Shown here: positions 9,536 through 20,884 of the stretch, in pieces
How positions within the stretch are numbered: the stretch's first letter is position 1
How the letters are laid out: each line of letters starts with the position of its first letter
NCBI GenBank assembly: GCA_009760885.1
Contig: CM019718.1
Span: 27,076,133-27,140,132, forward strand
Direction of reading: 5' to 3'
DNA length: 64,000 nucleotides
Source of the DNA: Achatina immaculata
Lineage: Eukaryota; Mollusca; Gastropoda; Stylommatophora; Achatinidae
Notes under the pieces: model-generated
Databases searched by the model: none
What the model was told of the DNA's origin: nothing
Seen by the model: only the letters and a program-made list of their open reading frames with translations
Made by a program: the position numbers and the translations under genes

Positions 9536-10018
9536 TCAAGTGCCTATCTTTAGACTTGATTATGAGATCCGATAGTGACTTTCTTTCTAGCCAAACTGAC
9601 ACTCCATCCAGTAACTTCTCTCTCTGTCTTCCTCTCTCTCTTCTTCCCTCAATTTTCCCAGTTGCCACAGTGTGTTCCAATTGTCCTCTTCTCCGGAAAT
9701 GTCCTACAAATCTCGCTTGTCTGCCTCTGATCTTTTTTGCTGTCATTTGCCTTTTAACTCCAGCCTCTCTTAAGACTTCTTCGTTGGTTTTCTTAGCTGT
9801 CCATGGTACCTTCAACATCCTTCTTATGAATTACATTTCCATGGCTTCCATTTCTCGCTGTACTCTCTTATTCATGTACCATGCTTCATATCCATAAAAC
9901 AAAATTGGCTCGATTAACATTTAAGTACTCGGAATCTTGTTTCCATTGATACGGATCTGTTGCACAAGATTTTTCTCATTTTCTGGAATGCTGACTTGGC
10001 CTGAGCACGTCTGCTTGA
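9536..10018 (-). pseudogene. LINE family A, C-terminal fragment, copy 1
   Basis: The minus strand encodes, across frameshifts and stops, the region after the reverse transcriptase core: METRFRVLKC, then a KRVQREMEAMEM stretch, LKVPWTAKKTNEEVLREAG and TGKIEGRRERGRQREKLLDG. The same order is seen at 18415-19205 and 22412-23117. The element is 5'-truncated near 10018. Its 3' end is GGCAC followed by TTGATTGATTGA, where the TGA stop lies inside the tail repeat. No catalytic motifs remain. Confidence 0.85.
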
Positions 10019-10288
10019 AGAATATATAAAAAAAAATAGTAAACAACGATGTTCATATTGCAACCCCTGAAGACTCCATTTCTCTCCGTGCAAGCATTCT
10101 CTGAAATCATGTTGTGTCCCAGGAGCCTGGAAAAAGAGGCGAGGGTTCGAATCCATATCATCAAGATGAAGCTCGCTGAAGCGCGTGGTAATGCTACCGT
10201 CGAGAAGACCATCATTTCTATTCTTCGAGTGTTTGCCTTGGGAAATGTGAAGAGCTATGACAGATGTACTAGAACGAACAACTTTGCG

Positions 10289-10705
10289 ATGATGATGATG
10301 ATGATGATCATCATCATCGTCATCGTCATCGTCATCGTCGTCGTCACCATCACCACCACCATCACCATCACAACTACCACCATTATCATCATCGTCGTCT
10401 TCGTCATCATCATCGTCATCGTCGTCGTCATTATCATCATCATCATCATCGTCGTCGTCGTCGTCACCACCACCACCACCACCACCATCACCATCACAAC
10501 CACCACCACCACCACCACCATCATCATCATCGTCGTCTTCGTCATCATCATCATCGTCATCGTCGTCGTCATTATCTTCATCATCATCATCATCGTCGTC
10601 GTCGTCGTTGTCATCATAAGCGTCATCGTCGTCATCGTCATTATCATCATCATCGTCATCATCATCATCGTCATTATCATCATCATCATCATCGTCATCA
10701 TCATC
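10289..10705. repeat. (ATC/GTC/ACC)n trinucleotide array
   Basis: About 417 bp of trinucleotides mixing CATCAT, CGTCGTC and CACCACC blocks. It can be read as poly-Asp, poly-Met/Thr or poly-Ile/Val depending on frame, and is not a gene. Blocks recur at about 10310-10450 and 10430-10590, suggesting internal duplication. Confidence 0.95.
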
Positions 10706-11092
10706 AATGACCAAGAAAGAAAAGTCTTTGGAACCCATCAAGTTTTAAAACGAGAATGACTTGCCGGAAAAGACTAACATTTCCCCCGCCCCCACCCCTG
10801 CAGAAAAAAAGACCTGGCATCCCAAGGACCGGAAGTCATATCCTCACTTAACGTTCCGGTGCTATGGGCTTCGAGTCAAGAAACATCACTCAATCCTGGG
10901 AAATTATCTCCAATTGGCCGTTATGGAGGTCACGTGGCAGGTCACGTGGACATGATTCTGTTTTCATTAATTTACTGAGTAGCGACTGCTTTAACTAAGC
11001 CACGCCCACGTTTCTATGGACGCGCTCAACCTATACTTCCGGTCATTCAGTGAAAAAGCGGAGTGGTAACTGATGAGTCATTCCTTCTTAAT
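10706..11092. other. No gene seen
   Basis: Apparently unique sequence of mixed composition. Two CACGTG-like motifs (about 10930-10950) are present but not interpretable alone. Confidence 0.4.
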
Positions 11093-11340
11093 CGTCTCTG
11101 TTCATCATCATCATGTTCCGTTTTCAGGGCGAATGTTGGCACTAACGAGTCTCCAGTTTCCTTGAAGGTGCATGGGGAAGGCTGTTTCCTGTCCATTCTC
11201 GTATGTTATCTCTCCATCTACATAATTATCTTTCTCTTACTTTTTTTTAAAACTTCTACCTTTCCTTCTAGTACAGTCTTCAGTTTAGTGTTACGTCTTT
11301 TTATATGGTCAGAGTATTTTGTTTTCTTCATCTTGAGAAG
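11093..11340 (-). pseudogene. LINE family G, 3' end
   Basis: On the minus strand the end reads RLVSANIRPENGT-stop, where ACATGATGATGATG makes the TGA stop part of the trinucleotide tail. Upstream, in another frame, is RWRDNIREWTG, a common tail motif of animal LINEs. It is separated from its upstream half at 11618-12060 by an oppositely oriented family D fragment. Confidence 0.7.
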
Positions 11341-11399
11341 TTAGTTATGCTAATACTAGTACATTTGTTCTTTTCATTTTCCATGATATATGCCCTACT

Positions 11400-11617
11400 T
11401 GAGACCCCTAGAGAAGACCGTCTTGGAGGGGTACATAATAGGACAAAAAAGAAAGAGAGGAAGAGCAAGGCGAACATGGCTGCAAGACATCGTTGATAGT
11501 CTGCAAATGGATGGATCAGCACATCAGGACAACTTGCTTGCAACCGAGAGGCCTTATAGGAGAGCTGTTAGGGAGGCAAAGTTCCGCAAGGGACATGCAA
11601 ATGACCGACTGAATGCC
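11400..11617 (+). pseudogene. LINE family D 3' fragment inserted in family G
   Basis: Plus-strand translation LEKTVLEGYIIG, then KRKRGRARRTWLQDIVDSLQ and RRAVREAKFRKGHAN matches the D copies at 20256, 35196 and 38725. ATGCCCT occurs just left (about 11390) and just right (about 11623) of it, a possible decayed target-site duplication. Only the C-terminal tail domain is present. Confidence 0.8.
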
Positions 11618-12060
11618 CTTGATCCACATTTCTGCAGCACTTATCATTTTCTCTAACATTTTGCTTATAGCCCAGGATTATTGCTCTGTACAGTAGTACA
11701 GAATAGATTCAGCAAATTATATACCTCATTTTTATTTCTATAAATGGAATCCATGATAACAGCATTTGCCCTCATCGTGTTGAATGTGTTTTGTCATTAA
11801 TAATCTTCTCTTTTATCACCGTCTCGCATCTCCCATCCTCTTGTTAGTATATATGCCCTGGGGTAGCTGTAGTTTGTCGCTTATTTCAGTTTCCTGTTGT
11901 TTATGTTTATGTCCATCTGTGGCTTTTGAACTTTCCATTACAGTGGTCTTCTTGATATTGATCTCTAATCCAGGTCTGGCTTGTGTTGTTTATCTTATCT
12001 TTTAACTTCTTTAGCTTCTTTTAAGTCTCTTTTTAGCCCCAGCTCTAGAGATCAGAGTAC
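11618..12060 (-). pseudogene. LINE family G, upstream half
   Basis: Minus-strand reading gives GLEINIKKTTVMESSK, the region after the reverse transcriptase YADD box in related elements, and further on KMLEKMISAAEMWIKGI, matching the AEMWFIRRML region of families A and B. Stops and frameshifts separate these pieces. The C-terminus lies beyond the D insertion at 11093-11340. Confidence 0.65.
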
Positions 12061-12764
12061 CAATATGTCTCTTTTTTTTTTAAAAGGGAAGATCAATAAA
12101 GGTAGAAATAAATGAAAGAAAATTAAGAAAGAAAACAGAAAGAATGTAAGAAAGTGAAAAAAAAGAAGGATGAAGAAAAACAAAGAAAGAATATGTGTGA
12201 GAGAGAAAAATAAACCCATTTAAAATGTTGAAGAATTATCATCTTTACACGCCAACAAGCGCTTATATATCCTCCAGTGAAGTAAGTTCCCAGCATGGTG
12301 AACGTATTCCGTAGCACCGCTGAAGAACATGAGCTAACAGCTAAAGAAGGAAATGAAAAAGAAAGAAAGAAAGAAAATGAATAACAAAAGGAGAAACAAT
12401 GAAATATAATGAGAAAAAAAAATCTAAATATACGGCCCCCCCCCCCCCCCCCATCACCACCACAAAAAATGGCTTCTCTCCGTCTTTACAACTTAAGCCA
12501 TAATCTCCAACTCCCCATCCAAATCCCAGAGAATACTTGAAATGTTATACTGATGTATAAACTGTCAACAAGGTCGTAGATCTAAAAATAGCACTGCGCA
12601 TTTTCCCAGCAAGTCTGTCTACATAAACATGAGAGGTGCATTAACCCACATAACTGCAGACAGCTCAGACCAGCTTGCTACCCATGCATTTTTAATATAG
12701 TCACGTCAGTACAAGACGGGCTAGACAGGGTAGATATGCGGGTGGGGGTTGGGGTGGGGAGAGT
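12061..12764. other. No gene seen; A-rich and C-run
   Basis: A-rich GAAAGAAAG-type sequence (about 12100-12420) leads to a C-run near 12437-12452. The remainder appears unique and has no coding signal. Confidence 0.4.
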
Positions 12765-13131
12765 TTAGATCTTTATGACCCTTCCATTAAGAGATGGAGG
12801 ATGACCACGTTAGATGGATGATCGGTCCATCAGGGCCGGGGGGGGAGGGGGAAGGGAGGGGTTGGGGTAGATCTTTATGACCCTTCCATTAAGAGATGAC
12901 CATGTTAGATGGATGACCGGTCCGTCAGGGCCGTGTGGGGGGGGGGGGGGGGGGGGGGGGGGGAGGGAAGGGTGTGAGTAGATCTTTATGATCCTTCCAT
13001 TAAGAGATGGAGGATGACCGTGTTAGATGGATGACCGGTCCGTCAGGGCCGTGTGGGGGGGGAGGGGTGGGGTGGGGAGGGAAGGGTGTGAGTAGATCTT
13101 TATGATCCTTCCATTAAGAGATGGAGGATGA
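12765..13131. repeat. Tandem repeat of 103-114 bp, four starts
   Basis: TAGATCTTTATGA begins at 12765, 12868, 12979 and 13093. Each copy continues into CCATTAAGAGATGG, GTTAGATGGATGA and a G-rich stretch whose length (up to about 27 G near 12937-12963) makes the period vary. The last copy merges into R3 copy 2. Confidence 0.9.
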
Positions 13132-13372
13132 CCGTGTTAGATGGATGATTGGTTCACCAGGGCTGGCTGAGACTCAGTACTACGTCCCTGCAGTGTCCAA
13201 AAAAAAAAAAGGCTTTCGTGAAGCTTCTGAATAGTTAAGACAATTTTGGATTCTCTCACCCCCCCCCCCCCCACACACACACATACACTTTCTGCTTCTC
13301 TCGGTGTTGGAGCTTGTTCAGAAGTTTTCTTATCTGATACTACTTGGCGCCTGTTTTTCAGCAGTTTTCACT
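13132..13372 (+). repeat. Dispersed repeat R3, copy 2
   Basis: Nearly identical to 9091-9333. Its first 30 bp or so are also the end of the tandem unit at 12765-13131, so this copy is probably the source context and the one at 9091 a transferred copy. Confidence 0.85.
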
Positions 13373-14320
13373 TACGACCTGTCATCTGACCTTCAGAGTC
13401 ACATGACATGGGCTCACGTGATCAGTCTTTGGCATGTCGTCGAGTTTTTTTTTTTAAGCCTGTCTTGGAAAAAAAGAGGGGGGGGGGTGGGGCTCTTGTT
13501 TAGCCGTGGACGTCTGCTTCAGTGTATGTGGTGTTTAGAGTGTCAGTTACAACCTGGACCCATCGTCTCCTCGGCTCCTGTCTTACTCGCATACCCCTGG
13601 ATATATCCTGTACGGGGGTTCTTATTCTTTTAACCATTACAGACCCTTTCAGTGAGTTGGTAAATATGTCTCCATACTCCCTTTACCAGAATGTAGAAAT
13701 CAATCAATCAATCAATCAATCATCATCATCATCATCATCGTCATCATGAGGGATTCTATTAGGTACCAGGATGATAACGGAAAAAAAGTGTTTAACTTAG
13801 CTTTACTTTACTTAAGAAATCTAGACACAGAACAGTTGAGAGAGAGAGAGAGCGAGAGAGAGAGAATTGTTATCAGATAAACCCCCCCCCCCCCCCGTGC
13901 TGTTTCTGTCTTGATGCTGTTTAGCTCTTGGCCTCTTTTATTGCTCTTGTCAGTTATCTTATTCACAAAACATCCACCACACAAGGGTCTGTAAATAACG
14001 CGGGAAAAGCCCTCTCCCCCCCCCCCCCCCAGGGCAAGAGATTGAAGGAGGAAATTAACAGAAACCTTAAGTGATCACATTATATGAAGCAAATAACCGG
14101 ATACTATCAAGACATCTTTTTGTTCACTCAGCATTAAGGGTATATGAGGAACAAGACAAGACAAGACAAAACAAGACAAGACAAAATAAGACAAGACAAG
14201 ACAAGTTGCTAAATGAAGTTCTTTCTATTTTCACTTTTTATAATTCATATTTATATTTTTATATTATTCTGCTACGATATTTATGGTATCAGTTGTTTTA
14301 GTGTTATACTTCCCACCCCT

Positions 14321-14384
<64 letters not shown>
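13373..14384. other. No gene seen; several short simple repeats
   Basis: Holds (AATC)n running into (ATC)n at 13698-13747, GA repeats near 13840-13864, C-runs near 13882 and 14017, an ACAAG pentamer array at about 14151-14205 and a (CT)n tract at 14324-14381. No coding signal between them. Confidence 0.6.
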
Positions 14385-15033
14385 GTTCCTCTCTCAGTTA
14401 ACCTCTTCTCAACTTCAAAGAGGCTTTGCTCACTCCAAAATCGAGCAGTAAAGCTTATTAATGACAAAGATCAAGCACAAACAACTAACCAGCACAAACG
14501 TATCAAAATACTGCCTCTTAAGAACAGGTTCCTCTTCAACAAGGCCAAGTTAGTACATCAAATTCTTTTACGGCATGCCCCGCCTTATCTATGGAACCTG
14601 TTTAAATTTAGCCCAAAGTGCAGCCAACGCTTGAACAACATATGTCTTCCAAAACCTAGACTTGATCTTTACAAGAAAAGCTTTGTTTATTCTGCTGCTC
14701 ATCTTTGGAATACCCTCCCATCCTGTATAAAAAAAATATAAATTATACTCCTTCCTACAACTACAAACTTTCCCAATATCTATTTGATGTCGACTACATG
14801 CCTGCATGAATCATAAAACTTAAAAAAGTTATCTTAGACTGCCCTTACAGGCACCGAGTACAGTTAATTGTTTATTCTGAATAGTCCTGAAATTTTTGTT
14901 TAGTACATAGTCATTTATATATGTATGTAGTTACTTCTGTACTGAGTGAATGGATACGAGCGAAATGTAAGTTTTATTTTATGTCTCTCAGCTTCAATGT
15001 TAGTTATGTTTGTTACATGAAAATCTAGGTCAG
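14385..15033 (+). pseudogene. CR1-like LINE C-terminus and 3' UTR, copy 1
   Basis: The plus-strand frame from about 14400 to 14743 reads LQNRAVKLIND, then KNRFLFNKAKLVHQILL, PPYLWNLF and SAAHLWNTLPSCIKK before a stop. This is the tail of CR1/Jockey-type reverse transcriptases (the NRA-R-I, F-K-LVHK-L and WN-LP pattern). The 3' UTR after it matches the minus strand of 63683-64000 over much of its length (GATGTCGACTACATGCC, GTTTATTCTGAATAGT). Homology stops near 15033, where family E begins, so the true 3' end is missing here. Confidence 0.8.
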
Positions 15034-16446
15034 CGTGGTAGGAATATCCTATATCAAAGGAGAAGTAGGACGTCTCCTTACCTCCGTCAGTCTACGGGAC
15101 ACTCTTGGGCAAGGTGGAGTACCCGTATAGCCCCCCCCCCCCCGATCAGGGTGACGTGAAGCCATGGGAGCAGGTGGTGGATGGAATGGGAGAGCAGCCG
15201 ACAGATAATGTTGGTTATGGTCACCATTCTATGATGGTAGGCAGATGATCTCAATGTAGGGACAATGGCTACGATCACTGACTAGTACAGTCACTGCCCG
15301 GAAGAAAAGCAATGGTAAACTACCTTCTGAAAATATACCAAGAAACCCAAACACCAACATGGAAAGTCAAATAAGAAAAAGATCTGGTGGTGAGGCCCCC
15401 AGGTCAGACAGATCTAATTTTAACACTGGGGAAGAGTGTGAGACAGGTCAGTACTAGTAATTAAGATGACGGACAAAATCCTGACGGTGTTACTAAGGAA
15501 AACCCCTTCATCAAATTAAAAAGAAAAATAAGAGTAGAAACATGGAATGTAAGAACTATGTATGAGGGAAAGTATCAAATAATAAGTGACGAGATGAAAA
15601 GAACGGGGATACACATTTTGGGAATCTGCGAACACCGATGGAAAGGATCAGGACATTTCAAGAGCGAGAATGATAATATCTTTATATACTCTGGTGGAGA
15701 ATTAGGAGGAAAGAACTGAACGGCTTGTTACATGTACAAATCAACATCAAAAGCATTACTAGGCTACAATCCAGTAAGTGATAGAATCCTCCAATCAGAC
15801 TTAAGGGCACCCCTAGAAATGTAACAATCATCCAGATATATGCACCTACATCAGCAGCAGCAGAAGAAGTAGAAGACTTTTATAACACACTGCAAACAAC
15901 GATAGATCAGGTACGGAAAAATGATATTGTATTAATAATGGGGGATTTTAATGCAAAGATTGGTACAGAAAGAGCAGAAGATGAAGGACATGTTGTAGGG
16001 AAATTTAGCATAGGACATAGAAATGTGGCAGGTGACAATCTAATGACGTTTTGCATGGAAAATGAGCAAATGATTGTTAACACACTTTTTAAACAACATC
16101 CAAAAAGACTTTACACATGGACATCACCTGATGGGAAAACCAAGAATCAAGTAGATTACATTTTAGTGCAAAGAAGGTGTAGATCAAGTACAACATCAGC
16201 AAAAACTGTATTCATACCACTGCCAAAAAAAGGGTAACCTGAAATTATGCACAAACTACAGAACTGTTGCCCTGATTAGTCATGCCAGTAAAATTATGTA
16301 AGAAAATAGAAGAAGAAGTCAATATGGTCCAAACTGGTTTTAGGCAAGGAAGAGGATCAAGAGATCATATATTCAATATTAGATTAATAATAGAGAAGTG
16401 CGGAGAGTTTAATGTGAATCTATATTTATCAAAGGCATTTGATTAA
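15034..16446 (+). pseudogene. LINE family E, internally deleted, with 5' leader
   Basis: About 500 bp of leader precedes an endonuclease-domain remnant: VETWNVRTMYEGKYQ, LGICEHRWKGSG, IYAPTSAAAEEVEDF, LIMGDFNAKIG and NQVDYILVQRR. A stop and a frameshift occur between these pieces. After DYILVQRR the sequence jumps directly to FIPLPKKG and LCTNYRTVALISHASKIM, reverse transcriptase motifs 1-2, so the end of the endonuclease (including the expected SDH motif) and the linker are gone. It continues with VQTGFRQGRGSRDHIFNIR and LYLSKAFD (motif A), then runs into the array at 16447. Confidence 0.85.
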
Positions 16447-16625
16447 GACTTGCTGCGCTAGTCCACTGTTACGACCTACTTGCTGCGATACTCCATTGTT
16501 ACAATTTACTTGCTGCTATACTCCATTGTGACAATTTTCTTGCTGCGATGCTCCATTGTAACAGTTTACTTGCTGCTGCAGTCCACTGTTACAATATTTT
16601 GCTGCGATAGTCCACTATTACGGGA
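16447..16625. repeat. 30-bp minisatellite, 6 copies
   Basis: The unit is ACTTGCTGCGATACTCCATT followed by GTTACAATTT. Later copies are slightly shortened. It starts immediately after the KAFD codons of LINE family E. Confidence 0.9.
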
Positions 16626-16799
16626 GATATTGTTACGAAAAAGAATATCAGGAAACCATTGGGGTTTTAGTGTAGCCCTTTTTTTTTTTTACTAATCTGG
16701 CTGTGTGTTGCAAATTATACGTAAAGCCACTCAGCAAATATACCCGAATAGTGAATAAAGAAAAAACAAAAACATCTAAAATGTATCTTACATCTTACA

Positions 16800-17412
16800 T
16801 CTTTCCCGTGCCGTTAAAAGTCACATAGGGCTCACATGGTAGTTCGGCCAAGATGTCCTGTTGTCGTCGAGCTTTTCAATCCCATCAAGGGATGTCATTC
16901 CCACTAACTTGGCTTCTCCTAACAATGTCCTCCTTTGAGGTTTCACGTGGTCGACCTCTTTTTTTTTCGGCCTTGCGTGTTCCACTTGATAGCTTTTTTT
17001 TTTGGGGGGGGGGGATTTTCTGGTTGTTTCTTCTCAGCACATGACCGACATATGTCCATCTTCTTTTTCTGATCACCCATGAGACAGGTTGTTGTATCTT
17101 ATCTCTGCATTGTTCTTGAATTTGTTTCACTTGATGCCGAGTATTTTCCTGAGGCATTTGTTTTCAAGAGACTAATTTCTCGCCTATTCCTTTAGTTGTT
17201 TTCCAGCTTTCACATGCATAACTGAGAGTGGATATTACAACTGAACTGAATAGTCTTAACTTGGTCTTTGTGCTCATAACTTTTGAATGCCATATGTTCT
17301 CAAGATTCTTGAAAGTCAAAGCTGCTTTTGCAATTCTAATTCTAACTTCCTTTCTGGTGTCACCATCCTGGTCTATGTAGTTTTCGAAATGTACAGATTG
17401 GTTCACTTTTTA
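16800..17412 (-). pseudogene. RTE-like LINE C-terminal fragment (family H)
   Basis: The minus strand encodes KEVRIRIAKAALTFKNLENI, then KTKLRLFSSVVISTLSYACE, SWKTTKGIGEKL, KRRWTYVGHVLRRN and EKKRGRPRETSKEDIVRRS, matching the intact LINE from about residue 815 (RLTRANQAF) through RRWRWLGHVLR. The frame breaks at a stop after KLVS, at a homopolymer near 16995-17015, and again near the 3' end. It ends in a GATGTAA-type tail around 16790. Truncation at 17412 abuts AT-rich DNA. Confidence 0.82.
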
Positions 17413-17590
17413 AAACTATATACTATACTATAATACATAATAATATATAATATATACATATATATAGTATACATACTATACATATACATACAATACATAT
17501 ACTATACATGGGGCCGTATAATATACTATACATATACTATACACGCAGCCGTATAATATACTATACACTATAATCTATAGTGACAGTATA
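17413..17590. repeat. AT-rich TATAC repeat with self-complementarity
   Basis: Dense TATAC/ATATA sequence. The segment GCCGTATAATATACTATAC appears twice (about 17513 and 17548). Many local palindromes make cruciform extrusion plausible. Confidence 0.75.
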
Positions 17591-17716
17591 AAATGTGTAG
17601 AAGACAGGAAGTTTTCTTAATGTTAAAAATTGGGTAATCTTGAAGTTAAAAATACTGGACTCCAGAAACTAGCAATACACCAAACGGTATAGACAGACAC
17701 ATACAGTGAGACAGAC

Positions 17717-17840
<124 letters not shown>

Positions 17841-18414
17841 TCCAAATGACTCAAGAAGAGAAATGCAGCATATTTAAGTTCCAGAGACATATACTGAATA
17901 AAAAATGAATTTAAAAATTGTTCAGCACAAACGGTTTTAATTCAAATTTAATTACTTTCAAAACAGCTTATCTACTTGTTTCGGCCATGTTTAAAAACAA
18001 AAATTCTTAGCTAAACAAGGGAATTAAACTAGTAGAAATATGCACTAGTACGGATATCCATGATTGTCTCCTTTGAGATACCATTCGCTTTGCTATCAGA
18101 GATCGAGAAGAGAACGAAAAATGATTAAGAATATTGTATTCAACGAGTTCCTCTGTATATTCCAGAGAAGCCAGTGGACCGTGGAAGGAAATAATCACAA
18201 AATACAGGGGTCGAAAGGGGAGAGTAGTTGGGAGGGTTTTGATGGGATTATTTCGAGTGGATGTTTTTAAATGTGTAAGTAGAAGTTACACATTAGGTAG
18301 TATAGGAAAGTTCCCGGACTAACTGGGTTTTGAAATAAAACCGCAGATTTACCTTATCCACCAGATTAGTAAACTGACCTAGTAAGCGCTCAGCTAACCA
18401 GACCGATATATAAT
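17841..18414. other. No gene seen
   Basis: Apparently unique. A segment of about 38 bp near 17935-17972 (TTTTAATTCAAATTTAATTA) is similar to one at about 19740-19775, too short to classify. Confidence 0.4.
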
Positions 18415-19205
18415 GACATATATATATAAAGTGCCATGCCGCGTGACGTAAGTGATCATTTCTCTCCACAGTTCCCTGCCTTTAGATTTGAGTATGAGAT
18501 CCGCGGTGACTTTCATCCTAGCCACAATGACAGCCCATCCAGTAACTTCTCTCTTTCTATGTCTTCCTCTGTCTCTTCTTTCCTCAGTTTTTGCAGTTGC
18601 CACAATGTGTTCCAATTTTCCTCTTCTCAGAAAATGTCCTACAAATCTCGCTTGTCTGTCTCTGATCTTTTTTTTTTTTTTTTGCTGTGATTTGTCTTTT
18701 AACTCCAGCCTCTCTTAAGACTTCTTCGTTGGTTTTCTTAGCTGTCCATGCTACCTTCAACAACCTTCTTATGAACCACATTTCCATGGCCTCCATTTCT
18801 CGTTGTACTCTCTTATTCATGGACCATGCTTCACATCCATAAAACAAAATTGGCTCGATGTAACATTTAAGTACTCGGAATCTTGTTTCCATTGATAGGG
18901 ATAGATGAGATGTTTCTCATTTTCTGGAATGCTGACTTGGCCTGAGCACGTCAGCTTTTTATTTCGTTGTGATATTTCCCATCAGCTGTTATAATTGCTC
19001 CTAAATACTTGAATGTGTCAATTTGTTTCAGTTCTGTTCCTTCGATGGTAATGCTACATTTTGGTGGTTTCCTTTTCTTTGAGACGACCATCACTTCAGT
19101 CTTCTTCTTATTCCGGCTGAGACCTTTACCTTTACTTTCACAAACCACGATGTTCAAAAGAGTCTGTAGCACACCTTCACTTTTAGCAATCAGAACGTTG
19201 TTATC
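18415..19205 (-). pseudogene. LINE family A, C-terminal fragment, copy 2 (longest A copy)
   Basis: Minus-strand pieces, in order: GLSRNKKKTEVMVVSKKR, IDTFKYLGAIITADGKYHNE, METRFRVLKCYIEPILFYG, CEAWSMNKRVQREMEAMEMW, FIRRLLKVAWTAKKTNEEVL and SEKRK. They sit in different frames and are interrupted by stops and an expanded T/A-run near 18669. The catalytic YADD box lies just beyond the truncation at 19205. The Gly-Thr codons are followed by TTATATATA instead of the TGA stop of the other A copies. Confidence 0.85.
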
Positions 19206-19849
19206 ATGCCATTAAGGCACATTGTAGAATACGGTATTAGGCCTGTATTTTCCATGACCTTCGGCACATGAAAGTGTGATCCTGTGCCATTCCCGTTTCA
19301 AAGAAAAGTTGTTTTAGTTCCTCTCATTGTGGACATAGTTAACTGATACAACTGCTACTTATATTGAACTTTTTCTTAGAATCATCCAGTTTTATTATGT
19401 GCGATTGAAAAAAAAACAAACCAAAACGCAAGAGATTTCGTATACTGTGATCAAAGCTGAGAAAAGCATCAAAGACATTTCCATGAGAAGTACTGTTGGA
19501 GTATTGAGACAAAAGGGGTACAACTCCGTTAAATGTAAATCTGAAAATGTATTTTATGTTATCTCCCCTCTAATAACAACGTGGTGTGATGGGATTATAT
19601 GCAATGTCACCCTGTTACTTGTTTCCTATTGATGTTATTGTTCTTGTCCTTCTGTTCAATTATCTTTTTCACTATTCTCTGCAAACTGATTTCACTTACT
19701 GCTACTTGAACAATTTCATCAGTTTATCTCTGGTGGTTGGTTTTAATTCAAATTTATTTACTTTCAAAAAAGCTTTTGTTTTTCGTTTTTAAATTCCCTT
19801 CACATTTTTAATGCATTTCATAGCATTTTTATGACTATGATCATTTCAA
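19206..19849. other. No gene seen
   Basis: Apparently unique AT-rich sequence. No conserved reading frame or repeat recognised. Confidence 0.4.
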
Positions 19850-20045
19850 TGATTTCATCTCTCAAGGTCTCTGCCGACAGCCGTAGGATATCATGTTCTG
19901 CCACAACCCTCGGTCCCTTGTACATCTCAGCGGGCTTGTCACTTAAGATTTCCCATAACAGAATGCCAAATCATCAAACATCTTTTCTCTCTCTGTCTAC
20001 CTCTATCACTTCTATCTTCCATCTTCCCTGTTGCCATTATTCCAA
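19850..20045 (-). pseudogene. Short LINE C-terminal remnant
   Basis: The minus strand reads ATGKMEDRSDRGRQREK and then, one frame over, MFDDLAFCYGKS-stop, DRGLWQNMISYG. That parallels TGKIEGRRSRGRPREM, ILDSLTGWCERRS and DRILWRSIIANA of family B. It is strongly decayed and has no enzyme core. Confidence 0.65.
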
Positions 20046-20255
20046 TGATTAGGAACCTAATAAAACATAAAATATCAAATTTGTATTAAATTTGTATATG
20101 AGTGTGTAAAATTAGAAGATATTTAGCACAAAACTCTTATAATTGTCTTGCGTGTTTAATAATTTTGTGCGAAAGTTAAACTTCATTCAGTCTCCCCAAC
20201 CACCGGGTTGTCTCTCACTGGTTGTTTTCTTCGTCTCTGAGATAAAACAGCCCCC

Positions 20256-20762
20256 TCTTCCCCTCAGTCAGTCAGTCAGTCATGTACATGTCCCTTGCGG
20301 AACTTTGCCTCCCTAACAGCACTCCTGTAGGCCTCTCAGTTGTAAGCAAGATGCCCTGCTGCTGATCCATCCATTTGCAGATCATCAACGATGTCTTGCA
20401 CCCATCTTCGCCTTGGTCTTCCTCTCTTTATTTTTCCTATTATGTACACTCCCAAGACGGTCTTCTCTAAATTAACATTACGTTTAATGTGACAAATATT
20501 TAAATTTTCTCTGTTTAATCCTCTTTGCTGGCCAACCTTCTTCAATATTAAGTTCTTGTAGTATGGATATATTTGTTCTTTTTGTGTCCACGATATTTGA
20601 AGAACTGTTCTGTAGCATTTACATTCAAAGGCATTCATGTGTTTCTCAGCTGTTTTGTTAAGTGTCCAGGTCTCACAGGCATATGTTGCGATGGGAAAGA
20701 TGCATGCTCCTGAAAATCTTATTTTTGCAGTTATGTCTGTTCCTCTCCACAGATTCTTTAAT
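20256..20762 (-). pseudogene. LINE family D fragment, copy with conserved 5' boundary
   Basis: Translation from the minus strand: LWRGTDITAKIRF, FPIATYACETWTLNKTAEKH, MNAFECKCYRTVLQISWTQK, NLEKTVLGVYIIGKIKRGRP, RRRWVQDIVDDLQMDGSAAG and EAKFRKGH. It begins at AATCTGTGGAGAGGAACAGA, the same point as the copies at 35196 and 38725. The 3' tail is TGAC-type (CAGTCAGTCAGTCAGTCA at about 20261-20280). Stops and frameshifts rule out function. Confidence 0.85.
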
Positions 20763-20884
20763 TAAACAAGCTAAACATTTAGAAACACATCTTCATCACT
20801 AGAACATCTTATGACTTCTTGAAGAGACGTTACAAAGAAAAAAGGGAAAAAATCAAAGACAGAAAATCGGAGCTCTCACGGTGT

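Noticed and set aside
10140..10260. GGTTCGAATCC-like B-box near 10147, possible tRNA or SINE
   Set aside because: No convincing A-box at the right distance, no cloverleaf, and no second copy in the window.
9914..10741. 275-codon minus-strand frame with long poly-Asp runs, like an acidic protein
   Set aside because: It is the trinucleotide array plus flanking LINE A sequence; three frames and both strands are equally open.
19836..19985. Minus-strand FGILLWEILSDKPAEMYKGP, resembling the DVWSFGILLWEI region of protein kinases
   Set aside because: The neighbouring frame (REK-MFDDLAFCYGKS, DRGLWQNMISYG) and upstream ATGKMEDRSDRGRQREK match the LINE tail domain in order, and two stops precede the kinase-like reading. 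The resemblance is coincidental.
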